Assembly (NCBI GenBank): GCA_944320685.1
Contig: CALUIK010000001.1
Location: 62,001 to 126,000, forward strand
Direction: 5' to 3'
Length of the DNA: 64,000 bases
DNA from: an uncultured Alistipes sp.
GTDB lineage: Bacteria > Bacteroidota > Bacteroidia > Bacteroidales > Rikenellaceae
The stretch's first letter is position 1. Every line of letters starts with the position of its first letter. The notes beneath the pieces were generated by a model. The model was given only the letters and a program-made list of their open reading frames with translations. It had not been told where the DNA came from and searched no databases. A program made the translations under genes and the position numbers. Positions 47,521 through 55,421 of this stretch are shown here, piece by piece.

Positions 47521-49365
47521 ATGAATAATCTCAACACCAAAGAGCTGAAAGACGTCGTCATACGCTTCTCGGGCGACTCGGGCGACGGAATGCAGCTCAC
47601 AGGAACGCTCTTTTCCAACACGTCGGCGCTCGTCGGCAACGGAATATCGACATTCCCTGATTATCCGGCCGAGATACGCGCCCCGCAGGGCACCGTAGCC
47701 GGAGTATCGGGTTTTCAGGTACACTTCGGCTCGGGAAAGGTGACCAACCCGGGCGACTACTGCGACGTGCTGGTGGCAATGAACCCCGCAGCACTCAAGG
47801 CCAACCGCAAATGGCTAAAACCCGACGCCACGATAATCATCGACGGCGACTCAATCACCGAGGAGCATATCAGGAAGGCCGGCTATGCTACGCTCGACCC
47901 CATCGCCGAACTCGGATTGGAGAACTACAATGTCATCATCCCCGACATCACGTCGATGACGCGCGCCGCGATGGCCGACATGGGCCTCGACAACAAGACC
48001 GTCGTCAAGTGCAAGAACATGTTCGCACTGGGCATATGCTTCTATATGTACAACCGCTCGGAAGAGTATGCCAAGCGTTACCTCGACGCCAAGTTCGCGC
48101 GTAAGAACCCCGCCGTGGCCGAGGCCAACAAGCGCGCCATAGACGCAGGATACAACTACGCCGCCAACACGCACCAGTTCGCAAATACATACAAGGTGGC
48201 TCCGGCACACCTCGAAAAGGGGACCTACCGCTCGATCAACGGCAACGTAGCCACGGCATGGGGCTTCTGCGCCGCCGCCGAGAAGGCCGGCCTGCCGCTC
48301 TTCTGCGGCTCGTACCCCATCACTCCCGCCACGGTCATACTCGAGGAGTTGGCAAAACGCAAGGACCTCGGCGTGAAGACCGTGCAGGCCGAGGACGAGA
48401 TCGCGGGCATCTGCACCGCCATCGGCGCCGCATACGCCGGCAACTTCGCCGTGACGACGACATCGGGTCCCGGGCTATCGCTCAAGAGCGAGGCCATAGG
48501 TCTGGCCGTGATGGGCGAACTGCCGCTCGTGATCGTCGACGTACAGCGCGGCGGCCCCTCGACGGGCCTGCCCACCAAAACCGAGCAGAGCGACCTGATG
48601 CAGGCCCTCTACGGCCGCAACGGCGAGTGCCCTGTGGTCGTCATCGCCGCATCGTCGCCCAGCGACTGCTTCCACTACGCCTTCATGGCAGGCAAGATTG
48701 CCCTTGAGCATATGACGCCCGTAATCCTGCTTACCGACGGTTTCATCGCCAACGGATCGGAACCGTGGCGCATACCCGCGATGGAGGAGTATCCCGCAAT
48801 TATCCCCCCCATCGTCGACAAGGCGCCGGAAGAGGGTGAGTTCATGCCATACAAACGCGACGAGAAGATGGTGCGCGGCTGGGCCTTCCCCGGGAAAAAG
48901 GGCCTCGAACACCGCATCGGCGGCCTTGAGAAGGACCACTTGAAAGGTTCCATCTCGTATGACCCCGCAAACCACCAAGAGATGGTCCTCACTCGTGCGG
49001 CGAAGGTCGCCCGCGTAGCCGACGAGCTGCCGGCTCCCGTCGTGGACGGCGCCGCCGATGCCGACTTGCTCGTCGTGGGTTGGGGCGGCACGCGCGGACA
49101 CCTGCAGACCGCCGTCGACGACCTGAAGGCCGAGGGCAAAAGCATCGCCCACCTGCATCTGAACTACATATACCCGCTGCCGAAAGGCATACGCGGGCTG
49201 CTCGAGGGACACAAGCGCATCGTCGTATGCGAACTCAACGAGGGACAGATGGCCTCATACCTGCGCCAGAACTTCCGCGAGTTCGAATTCGAGCAGTACA
49301 ACAAGTGTGAGGGACAGCCCTTCACGGTTGCAGAGTTGAAGGAAAAATTCGTATCATTACTTTAA
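47521..49365 (+). CDS. korA: 2-oxoacid:ferredoxin oxidoreductase, alpha subunit
   Basis: A 614-aa protein with the gamma domain fused in front of the alpha domain. Residues about 10-190 form the gamma part (VIRFSGDSGDGMQLTGTLF). The pyrimidine-binding alpha part follows (SYPITPATVILEELAK, VQAEDEIAGICTAIGAAYAG, TTTSGPGLSLKSEAIG). It ends with the C-terminal transketolase-like domain. With KorB it interconverts 2-oxoglutarate (or a related 2-oxoacid) and acyl-CoA using ferredoxin, a key anaerobic TCA step. The beta subunit gene follows after 11 nt. Confidence 0.93.
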   Translation: MNNLNTKELKDVVIRFSGDSGDGMQLTGTLFSNTSALVGNGISTFPDYPAEIRAPQGTVAGVSGFQVHFGSGKVTNPGDYCDVLVAMNPAALKANRKWLKPDATIIIDGDSITEEHIRKAGYATLDPIAELGLENYNVIIPDITSMTRAAMADMGLDNKTVVKCKNMFALGICFYMYNRSEEYAKRYLDAKFARKNPAVAEANKRAIDAGYNYAANTHQFANTYKVAPAHLEKGTYRSINGNVATAWGFCAAAEKAGLPLFCGSYPITPATVILEELAKRKDLGVKTVQAEDEIAGICTAIGAAYAGNFAVTTTSGPGLSLKSEAIGLAVMGELPLVIVDVQRGGPSTGLPTKTEQSDLMQALYGRNGECPVVVIAASSPSDCFHYAFMAGKIALEHMTPVILLTDGFIANGSEPWRIPAMEEYPAIIPPIVDKAPEEGEFMPYKRDEKMVRGWAFPGKKGLEHRIGGLEKDHLKGSISYDPANHQEMVLTRAAKVARVADELPAPVVDGAADADLLVVGWGGTRGHLQTAVDDLKAEGKSIAHLHLNYIYPLPKGIRGLLEGHKRIVVCELNEGQMASYLRQNFREFEFEQYNKCEGQPFTVAELKEKFVSLL

Positions 49366-49376
49366 GCGACAACATC

Positions 49377-50405
49377 ATGGCAGACTACAAATATACTCCG
49401 GCCGACTTCAAGAGCGACCAAATGGTAAAATGGTGTCCCGGCTGCGGCGACCACGCCATCCTCAACGCCGTCCAGCGCGCCATGCCCGAAGTGGCCGACG
49501 CCCTGGACGTACCGCACAACCGTTTCACCTTCGTATCGGGCATCGGCTGTTCGTCACGCTTCATATACTATATGAAGACCTTCGGGTTCCACACTATCCA
49601 TGGCCGCGCCAGCGCCGTAGCCACGGGAATCAAGGTTGCAAACCCCGACCTCTGCGTTTGGGTGTGCACGGGAGACGGCGACTCGCTGGCCATAGGCGGC
49701 AACCACTTCATACACGCCATACGCCGCAACATAGACCTCAACGTCATACTCTTCAACAACGAGATATACGGCCTGACGAAGGGACAGTATTCGCCCACCA
49801 CCAAACTGGGCAAGATCACCAAGACCTCGCCCTACGGTACCGTCGAAAAGCCATTCAACCCGGGCGAACTGGTCATCGGAGCCAAGGGAACCTTCTTCGC
49901 CCGAACCATAGACATGGAAGTCGCCCTGACGAAGGACTGTCTCGTCGCGGCTGCAAAGCACAAGGGCATGGCCGTCGTGGAAGCTCTGGTCAACTGCGTC
50001 ATCTTCAACGACAAGACCCACGCCGACTTTGCAGGCGACAGGGCCACGCGCGCCGAACGCACCATCACGCTGCGCCACGGCGAGAAGATGCTCTTCGGCG
50101 CCGGCAACAACAAGGGCCTCGTATTCGAGAACATGCGCCTCAAGGTCGTAACCATAGGAGAGGATGGATACACCATCGACGACGTGCTCACGCATGACGC
50201 ACATACGAAGGACACGACGCTCCACTCGATGCTGGCGGCGATGAAGTACCCCGACTACCCCGTAGCCGTAGGCGTCATCCGCGACGTTGCCGACGACAAC
50301 GTCTACGACGTGAAGGTGGCCGAGCAGGTCGAGCAGGTAAAGGCCACGTCGAAGATCCGCTGCGTGGACGACCTGTTGCGCTCGGGCGAGACGTGGACCA
50401 TATAG
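49377..50405 (+). CDS. korB: 2-oxoacid:ferredoxin oxidoreductase, beta subunit
   Basis: A 342-aa protein. MVKWCPGCGDHAILNAVQ near the N-terminus carries Cys residues for the iron-sulfur cluster. GDGDSLAIGGNHFIHAIRRNIDLNVILFNN is the thiamine-diphosphate binding motif, and IYGLTKGQYSPTT follows. It binds ThDP and transfers electrons to ferredoxin with the alpha subunit. Length and motif spacing are normal for KorB. A rho-independent terminator follows the gene. Confidence 0.93.
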   Translation: MADYKYTPADFKSDQMVKWCPGCGDHAILNAVQRAMPEVADALDVPHNRFTFVSGIGCSSRFIYYMKTFGFHTIHGRASAVATGIKVANPDLCVWVCTGDGDSLAIGGNHFIHAIRRNIDLNVILFNNEIYGLTKGQYSPTTKLGKITKTSPYGTVEKPFNPGELVIGAKGTFFARTIDMEVALTKDCLVAAAKHKGMAVVEALVNCVIFNDKTHADFAGDRATRAERTITLRHGEKMLFGAGNNKGLVFENMRLKVVTIGEDGYTIDDVLTHDAHTKDTTLHSMLAAMKYPDYPVAVGVIRDVADDNVYDVKVAEQVEQVKATSKIRCVDDLLRSGETWTI

Positions 50406-50446
50406 CGATCCATGCGGAGAAATGGCCAAGCCTCAGGGAATATACC

Positions 50447-50483
50447 GGCAGCCGCCCTGTGCTTCGCGGGCGGCCGCCTTTTT
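50447..50483 (+). terminator. Rho-independent terminator of korAB
   Basis: Arms 50447-50457 and 50468-50478 pair over 10 of 11 positions (GGC-GCCGCCC type), followed by TTTTT at 50479-50483. Confidence 0.85.
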
Positions 50484-50537
50484 CTCGGTTTCACCGTTTC
50501 GTCACATGCGTGTAATACGATCGCAACAAAGCCGCGT

Positions 50538-50545
50538 TATCTTTG
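50538..50545 (+). promoter_or_regulatory. -7 box of the HD-domain/YgbA-like operon
   Basis: TATCTTTG matches TAnnTTTG. It would give an unusually long leader of about 230 nt before the ATG at 50786. A weaker box (TGCCTTTG, 50747-50754) lies closer to the gene. Confidence 0.5.
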
Positions 50546-50695
50546 CAATGTCATCAGAGAGTAGTAAACGACAAATACAACGTTCTTTCACCCGACGTCC
50601 GTGAAGAGGCTCGATCCGACGAAGATCCCGACCGACTCCTGCGATCGCGAAAGAGTGTTGTCTTTTTTGTACCTGTACCACACAACCATACATCA

Positions 50696-50726
50696 GGTCC
50701 CGACCGCCGAGACGACAGTCGGGACC
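50696..50726 (+). promoter_or_regulatory. Hairpin in the HD-domain gene leader
   Basis: GGTCCCGAC (50696-50704) and GTCGGGACC (50718-50726) form a perfect 9-bp stem with a 13-nt loop, inside the 50546-50785 stretch that holds no clear gene. It could be an RNA regulatory structure or an attenuator of the HD/YgbA genes. Confidence 0.45.
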
Positions 50727-50785
50727 CGCCATATCCGAAAAACCCCTGCCTTTGCATTCGCTTCCGCCGCAACATACGGCAGCAT

Positions 50786-51445
50786 ATGAACCGCAAGACT
50801 ATCATCATGGAGATACGCGAAGACCTAAAGAAATACATCGAAACGGAGATAATACCCCGATACGACGCCTTCGACCGAGCACACCGCCGTGACCACGCAT
50901 TTAAGGTCATCGCACGGGCCGTAGATATGGCGACCCGCCTCGGCGAGGATATTGAGACTGCATACACCGCCGCCGCGTACCACGACACGGGACTCGCCGA
51001 AGGACGCGAACGCCATCACGAGGCATCGGGCCGCATCGTCCGCAGTGACGACAACCTGCGGCGGTGGTTCTCCGACGAGGCCGTCGAGACCATCGCCTGC
51101 GCCGTCGAGGACCACCGTGCCTCGGCCCCGCATCCGCCCCGCACGATTTACGGCTGCATCGTAGCCGAAGCCGACCGCGCCATCGACCCCGAAACCATAG
51201 TCCGCCGCACGGTGCAGTACGGTCTGGCCAACCATCCCGAGCTCGGCAGGGAGGACCAATGGGAGCGCACCATCGCTCACCTTCACGACAAATACGGCGA
51301 AGGAGGGTACCTGCATCTGTGGTTGGAGGAGTCGCCCAACGCCGAACCGCTCAAACGGCTGCGGCGCCTCATGCACGACACGGAGCGTCTGCGCACGATA
51401 TTCGAGGAGGCATATAACGCCGAAACAACCGCATGCAAGCCATGA
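50786..51445 (+). CDS. HD-domain phosphohydrolase-like protein
   Basis: About 219 aa from the ATG at 50786; an ATG at 50807 is an alternative. The HD motif reads HRRDHAFKVIARA, then AAAYHDTGLAEG and IVAEADRA, giving the His, His-Asp and Asp metal ligands. Such small HD proteins hydrolyse nucleotides or other phosphate esters; the substrate is not known. It is translationally coupled (ATGA overlap) to a YgbA-family protein, suggesting a shared stress-related job. Confidence 0.85.
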   Translation: MNRKTIIMEIREDLKKYIETEIIPRYDAFDRAHRRDHAFKVIARAVDMATRLGEDIETAYTAAAYHDTGLAEGRERHHEASGRIVRSDDNLRRWFSDEAVETIACAVEDHRASAPHPPRTIYGCIVAEADRAIDPETIVRRTVQYGLANHPELGREDQWERTIAHLHDKYGEGGYLHLWLEESPNAEPLKRLRRLMHDTERLRTIFEEAYNAETTACKP

Positions 51446-51735
51446 CACGCATAGAAAAGGAGAAAGAGATCATAGAAGTGATGATACGCCTGTACTGCCG
51501 CCGCAAACTGCGCACCGAGCAGATGCCTCAGCAGTATGCCGACCTTCTTGCCTATGCCCGCCGCAGGCTCGACATGTGCCGGTTCGGCGAGGGGAAGGGC
51601 GCGTGCCGCCGCTGTCCCGTACACTGCTACGCCAAAGAAGAACGGGAGTTGATGCGCCGCATCATGCGCTGGTGCGGTCCCATCATGATCCTGTACCACC
51701 CCGTGATCACGCTGCGCCACTATCTGCGGCGGTAA
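51442..51735 (+). CDS. YgbA-like (nitrous oxide-stimulated promoter family) protein
   Basis: A 97-aa Cys-rich protein from the ATG at 51442, chosen because it overlaps the HD stop by 4 nt. It matches the YgbA pattern: IEVMIRLYCRRK, LLAYARRRLDMCRFGEGKGACRRCPVHCYAKEERE, and RIMRWCGPIMILYHP. In E. coli, ygbA is induced by nitrosative stress and linked to recovery of iron metabolism. The first Cys pair expected before LLAYA is missing (MPQQY instead), while the CRRCPVHCY cluster is kept. It may bind a metal. Confidence 0.85.
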   Translation: MTRIEKEKEIIEVMIRLYCRRKLRTEQMPQQYADLLAYARRRLDMCRFGEGKGACRRCPVHCYAKEERELMRRIMRWCGPIMILYHPVITLRHYLRR

Positions 51736-51862
51736 CACAGACACTGCGCCCGTCACCGGGGCACGCGTACTGCACCGCAACGGATCGTGGCTCTGACGGC
51801 ATAACGGAATACGGCGCGTGAGCATCCGCCCCCGCGCCGCACCGTATATTCAGGTGAATCCG

Positions 51863-53362
51863 TCACTGCAGTTTCATCACCTCCTTTATCCCGAGCGTAT
51901 CGTATACCTGACGCAACTCGTTTTCGTCGCGGTCCGACACCACGAGCAGTTTGTCGCCGGCTTCAAGCGACGTATTGCCGCGCGGCACGAAATACTCCCC
52001 GCGGCGGAAGATCATCACGACGAGCGTATTGTCCGGAAGAACTATGTCGCGCAACGTCGAACCGCCCTCAAGGGTCGATTCCGTAACCTCGATCTCGGTG
52101 AAGTTACTCTTTATGCTGTCAGGGATACCCATCTTGAACAGCGGCTCCTTCTCCTCGAAGGCAAGTCCCAGAAGGTTGGCCACACCGCTCACCGTAGTGC
52201 CCTGCACCAGCAGCGAGATAAGCGTCACCATGAATACCACGTTGAAAATCAGACGACCGTTCTCGACCCCGGCCACGATAGGATAGGTGGCGAAGATTAT
52301 TGGGACGGCGCCGCGCAGACCGACCCACGAAACGAAGATCCGCGCCCTGCGGCTGAAATGGCGGAAAGGCAGCAGCCCGACAAAGACGGACAGCGGGCGC
52401 GCCACGAACATGAGGAACAGCGCCACGGCCACGCCCAGGATCAGCACCTCGGGGTGCATCAGTTCGTCGGAGTTGACCAACAGTCCTATTGTGATGAACA
52501 TTACGATCTGTGCCAGCCACGTAAAACCGTCCATGAATGTCGTGAGGTTACCGCGGTGCGCGATCTTGTGGTTGCCCACCACCAGGCCCGTTATGTATAC
52601 GGCCAGATAACCGTTGCCCCAAAGCAGCGACGTGAACGAGAAAGAGAAGAATACCGACGCCAGCAGCAGCACCGGATAGAGCGACACGTTGTTCTTGATG
52701 TCGATGCGGTTGATGGCGAGCACAGCGAGCCGGCCTATGCCGTAGCCCAGCACGCCGCCCACGACCATCTGCACGACGAACTTCAGGATACTCTGCCCGA
52801 AATCCACATCGCCGCCAGCCGAGGTCGCCACCGTCACCAGCAGTATGGTCAACATGTATGCCATCGGGTCGTTACTACCGCTCTCGAGCTCCAGCAGAGG
52901 CCGCAGATTCTCCTTCAGGCCCTGTTTTTTGGTTCGCAGGATAGAGAATACCGAGGCCGAATCGGTCGAGGCCATTGTCGACGCCAGCAACAAAGATACC
53001 GGCAGCGACATGGCCAGCCCGACCCATGACGAAAAGAAATATATGAATACACCTGTAACCGCGGCCGTGATAACCACACCCAGCGTCGCCAGCACGATAC
53101 CCGGCCCGAGAATGGGCCTTATCTCGGAGAACTTGGTGTCCATACCACCCGAGAAAAGGATGATACACAAGGCTATCATTCCTATGAACTGCGTGAACTC
53201 GAACGATTCGAACTTTATGAAATGCAGTCCGAACATCATACCCACGCCAAGGAACAGCAACAGGGCCGGCGCCCCGAAGCGATAGGCCACCTTTCCGGCT
53301 ATAACCGCCACATACAGCAGCAGCGCCCACACCAACAGTATATTCTCCGTCATATTCAACAT
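51863..53362 (-). CDS. CPA1-type cation/proton antiporter with RCK_C domain (NhaP2/CvrA-like)
   Basis: A 499-aa protein with about 12 membrane segments (1-400), including LASTMASTDSASVFSIL and ELESGSNDPMAYMLTI with the ion-binding Asp, and SWVGLRGAVPIIFATYPIV. The C-terminal RCK_C/TrkA-C-like regulatory domain (about 415-499) has GSTLRDIVLPDNTLVVMIFRRGEYFVPRGNTSLEAGDKLLVV. It exchanges K+ or Na+ for protons across the inner membrane. Its stop is 127 nt from the convergent YgbA-like gene. Confidence 0.92.
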   Translation of the reverse strand: MLNMTENILLVWALLLYVAVIAGKVAYRFGAPALLLFLGVGMMFGLHFIKFESFEFTQFIGMIALCIILFSGGMDTKFSEIRPILGPGIVLATLGVVITAAVTGVFIYFFSSWVGLAMSLPVSLLLASTMASTDSASVFSILRTKKQGLKENLRPLLELESGSNDPMAYMLTILLVTVATSAGGDVDFGQSILKFVVQMVVGGVLGYGIGRLAVLAINRIDIKNNVSLYPVLLLASVFFSFSFTSLLWGNGYLAVYITGLVVGNHKIAHRGNLTTFMDGFTWLAQIVMFITIGLLVNSDELMHPEVLILGVAVALFLMFVARPLSVFVGLLPFRHFSRRARIFVSWVGLRGAVPIIFATYPIVAGVENGRLIFNVVFMVTLISLLVQGTTVSGVANLLGLAFEEKEPLFKMGIPDSIKSNFTEIEVTESTLEGGSTLRDIVLPDNTLVVMIFRRGEYFVPRGNTSLEAGDKLLVVSDRDENELRQVYDTLGIKEVMKLQ

Positions 53363-53411
53363 ATTCTTTTCTCAATTAAAATCCACCGCAACAACGGCCC
53401 GAAGCGGCACA

Positions 53412-53912
53412 TTATCCGCGCACGATCTTCAGATCGCATATCGGGCGCATCTCGAGGTCGATGAACTCGAACGCCTGGCACGCCCTGAAGGTCCCCGCGG
53501 GCGAGGTGAAGAGCGTCGCCGTCACCGCCGAGACCCCGTCATGGCGGAGTGCCCGCAAGGCATCGAAATCGCCCTCGCGCACCAACCGTGCCACTTCGGC
53601 CGACTTGTCCTTGGCGAAACGCAGTTCCTCGACCTTGAGGAAACGGCCCTCACCCGTATGGAACGGGCGTCCGGCACCGTATATGCGCACCAAAAGCGAG
53701 ATAGCGCCCGCGAAGATCAATACCCCGCCCACTAAACCTATCGTCGAGAGCAGCCACGACGGAAGAGATAACTCGGTCAGAAACGTCGCAGCCACGAGTA
53801 TTCCTCCGATGAAAAGCATTGCGGCAGGCAGCGCCGCCGACTTGTGACGGGGTACCACGACACCGTCCGACGAGGCGTAAAGCGCCTCGTAAATATTCTT
53901 GTTATTCGACAT
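53412..53912 (-). CDS. Hypothetical 166-aa membrane protein
   Basis: Not recognised. Two membrane segments lie at about 28-70 (LPAAMLFIGGILVAATFLTEL and LLSTIGLVGGVLIFAGAISLLVRI). A soluble C-terminal half follows with LKVEELRFAKDKSAEVARLVREGDFDALRAL and the final FEFIDLEMRPICDLKIV. It lies between the CPA1 antiporter gene (49 nt downstream on the same strand) and an uncharacterised exported protein gene. The soluble part may be a small regulatory domain on the cytoplasmic face. Confidence 0.8.
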   Translation of the reverse strand: MSNNKNIYEALYASSDGVVVPRHKSAALPAAMLFIGGILVAATFLTELSLPSWLLSTIGLVGGVLIFAGAISLLVRIYGAGRPFHTGEGRFLKVEELRFAKDKSAEVARLVREGDFDALRALRHDGVSAVTATLFTSPAGTFRACQAFEFIDLEMRPICDLKIVRG

Positions 53913-53956
53913 GATTCAATCTTTAAATGTTATACGGATTCCCGACATGCTACAAG

Positions 53957-53979
53957 GCGGCGGAGGGCCCCTCCGCCGC
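53957..53979. terminator. Strong GC hairpin after the 140-aa exported protein gene
   Basis: A perfect 10-bp stem (53957-53966 with 53970-53979) closes a 3-nt loop. It lies just past the minus-strand stop at 54032 and before the next minus gene. The T-run on the minus strand is weak. Confidence 0.5.
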
Positions 53980-54031
53980 GCCTAACGGCAGGCGCACCCT
54001 TCGGGAAAAGGCACGCCGTCCCTGCCGGCGG

Positions 54032-54454
54032 CTAAATCCGAAGCCAGCACAGCGAGTGGAGGAAGAAATCCGCCCGCAGCGACGACCTGTAAAGATCGAA
54101 TTCGAACAAACGTGTGACACGCCCCGCGTAATACCCGTGCAAGGCATCGCAAAGAACGAAACGTGCGGTACAGCGCACCGCACGCACCGCCGCAAACAGC
54201 GTGGCGGGACTTTCGGCGCCGCGTCCTACGCTGCGGCACGGCCTCGGCAGCCGCAGATCGCAGTTGCACTCCATACAGCAGGCCGCGAACTCGGCTTGCG
54301 TGCGCATCGTGGAATCGTCATCCACCGCAACGATGCGTGCGTCGTTCCGCCCGACATGCACCGACCCTGCGCCGCACGGTGCGCCGCCGCAAACGGGCGC
54401 CGCAGTAAAACTGCCGCACAGCCAAAAGAGTATGGATAGAAGAGTCGTGTACAT
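54032..54454 (-). CDS. Cys-rich exported hypothetical protein
   Basis: Not recognised. The 140-aa frame starts 11 nt after the TonB-like gene and begins with a signal peptide (MYTTLLSILFWLCGSFTAAP). It has 11 Cys, including a cluster at 59-65 (AACCMECNC), and ends with an aromatic/basic stretch LFEFDLYRSSLRADFFLHSL. The position and signal peptide favour a real gene, but an overlapping plus-strand frame of 170 codons exists, so some doubt remains. Disulfide-rich periplasmic function is possible. Confidence 0.55.
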   Translation of the reverse strand: MYTTLLSILFWLCGSFTAAPVCGGAPCGAGSVHVGRNDARIVAVDDDSTMRTQAEFAACCMECNCDLRLPRPCRSVGRGAESPATLFAAVRAVRCTARFVLCDALHGYYAGRVTRLFEFDLYRSSLRADFFLHSLCWLRI

Positions 54455-54465
54455 GGTTGTTTCTG

Positions 54466-55305
54466 TTATTGCGGTATAAAGAGATAGGTTATGGTTCCGT
54501 TATGGCGTTCGGGCGCCGACATGTCGATGTTGAACAGCGACTTCCACGCCGCATCGAGCGCCGCCTCGCGCATGCTCTCATCGCCGCCCGAGACCACCTT
54601 CGCCGCCGTCACCTCGCCGCCGCGGTTCACCGTAATGGCCACGACCACCTCGCCGCCGCCCTCGCAGCGGTAGGCAGGAACCACAATATGGCGTTTCGTG
54701 CGCACGGGATCCTTCAGCACGAAGCTGACCGTAACGTTACCCTTGAATTTCGTATCCTGCCCCTCCGACACATTGTCGTCACTGCTCTCGGCACGTCCCT
54801 GATCGAGTATCGCCTCGGCCTCGGCCAGACCCGCCTCGTAGGCGGCGCGATTCGACTCCATGCCCTCCGCAATCTCGCGGGCCGAAGCGTTCAGCGCGTC
54901 GGTGCGGGTTCCGCGGTCGTCTTGCAGATTCTCGTTCAGCAACGCTTCGTTCGAGGTGAGGTTGCGCACCGACGACCAGTCGAGGTTGGAAAGCTGCTTC
55001 ATCTCAATCTCGCGTTCAAGCCGCTCCTTCTCCTCGGCCAAAGTCTCAAGATCCTGCAGGTCGATGTATATTCCCTGCAGATGCGGCTTGTCGTTCAGAA
55101 TGATCTTCGACCCCACGAACGCTATCGCCAGCAGCAGATAGCATATTATCATGACGCTCAATCCAGCACGGTGGTCGTAAGCCCACTCGCCCGCATCCTT
55201 GTGCCTGTTCTCGAAAGGCAGATGCATCCTCGCGCCGTGCGCCGGTCTGCGCCGCACGGGCTTGCCATCCACGCCATTCGTTTCTTGAGGTTCAGATGTC
55301 GTCAT
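54466..55305 (-). CDS. TonB-like membrane-anchored protein with coiled coil
   Basis: A 279-aa protein. A hydrophilic Pro/Arg/His-rich N-terminus (1-45) is followed by one membrane helix (about 48-70: GLSVMIICYLLLAIAFVGSKIIL), a charged coiled coil (LETLAEEKERLEREIEMK), a linker, and a C-terminal TonB_C-like domain (VVVAITVNRGGEVTAAKVVSGG... ITYLFIP). It could transmit energy across the periplasm like TonB or TolA, with ExbBD proteins supplied elsewhere. It leads a three-gene minus-strand cluster and is divergent from lpxC-fabZ. Confidence 0.75.
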   Translation of the reverse strand: MTTSEPQETNGVDGKPVRRRPAHGARMHLPFENRHKDAGEWAYDHRAGLSVMIICYLLLAIAFVGSKIILNDKPHLQGIYIDLQDLETLAEEKERLEREIEMKQLSNLDWSSVRNLTSNEALLNENLQDDRGTRTDALNASAREIAEGMESNRAAYEAGLAEAEAILDQGRAESSDDNVSEGQDTKFKGNVTVSFVLKDPVRTKRHIVVPAYRCEGGGEVVVAITVNRGGEVTAAKVVSGGDESMREAALDAAWKSLFNIDMSAPERHNGTITYLFIPQ

Positions 55306-55333
55306 ATTCGCTTTCAGGCTGCTAAATCTCAGG

Positions 55334-55341
55334 CAAAAATA
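55334..55341 (-). promoter_or_regulatory. -7 box of the TonB-like three-gene cluster
   Basis: On the minus strand this reads TATTTTTG, about 29 nt before the start at 55305. It lies back to back with the lpxC-fabZ promoter. Confidence 0.55.
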
Positions 55342-55363
55342 CTATTTTTTTTCGAAATATTCA

Positions 55364-55371
55364 TATCTTTG
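55364..55371 (+). promoter_or_regulatory. -7 box of lpxC-fabZ
   Basis: TATCTTTG matches TAnnTTTG after a T-rich tract; the leader to the ATG at 55422 is about 45 nt. Confidence 0.65.
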
Positions 55372-55421
55372 CGCAATATTATCGAACGGCAACGCCGTCT
55401 CACAATAAACCATAACGAAAT

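Noticed and set aside
53927..54439. A plus-strand frame of 170 codons opposite the 140-aa exported protein
   Set aside because: It has no signal peptide, domain or promoter; the minus frame has a signal peptide and operon spacing.
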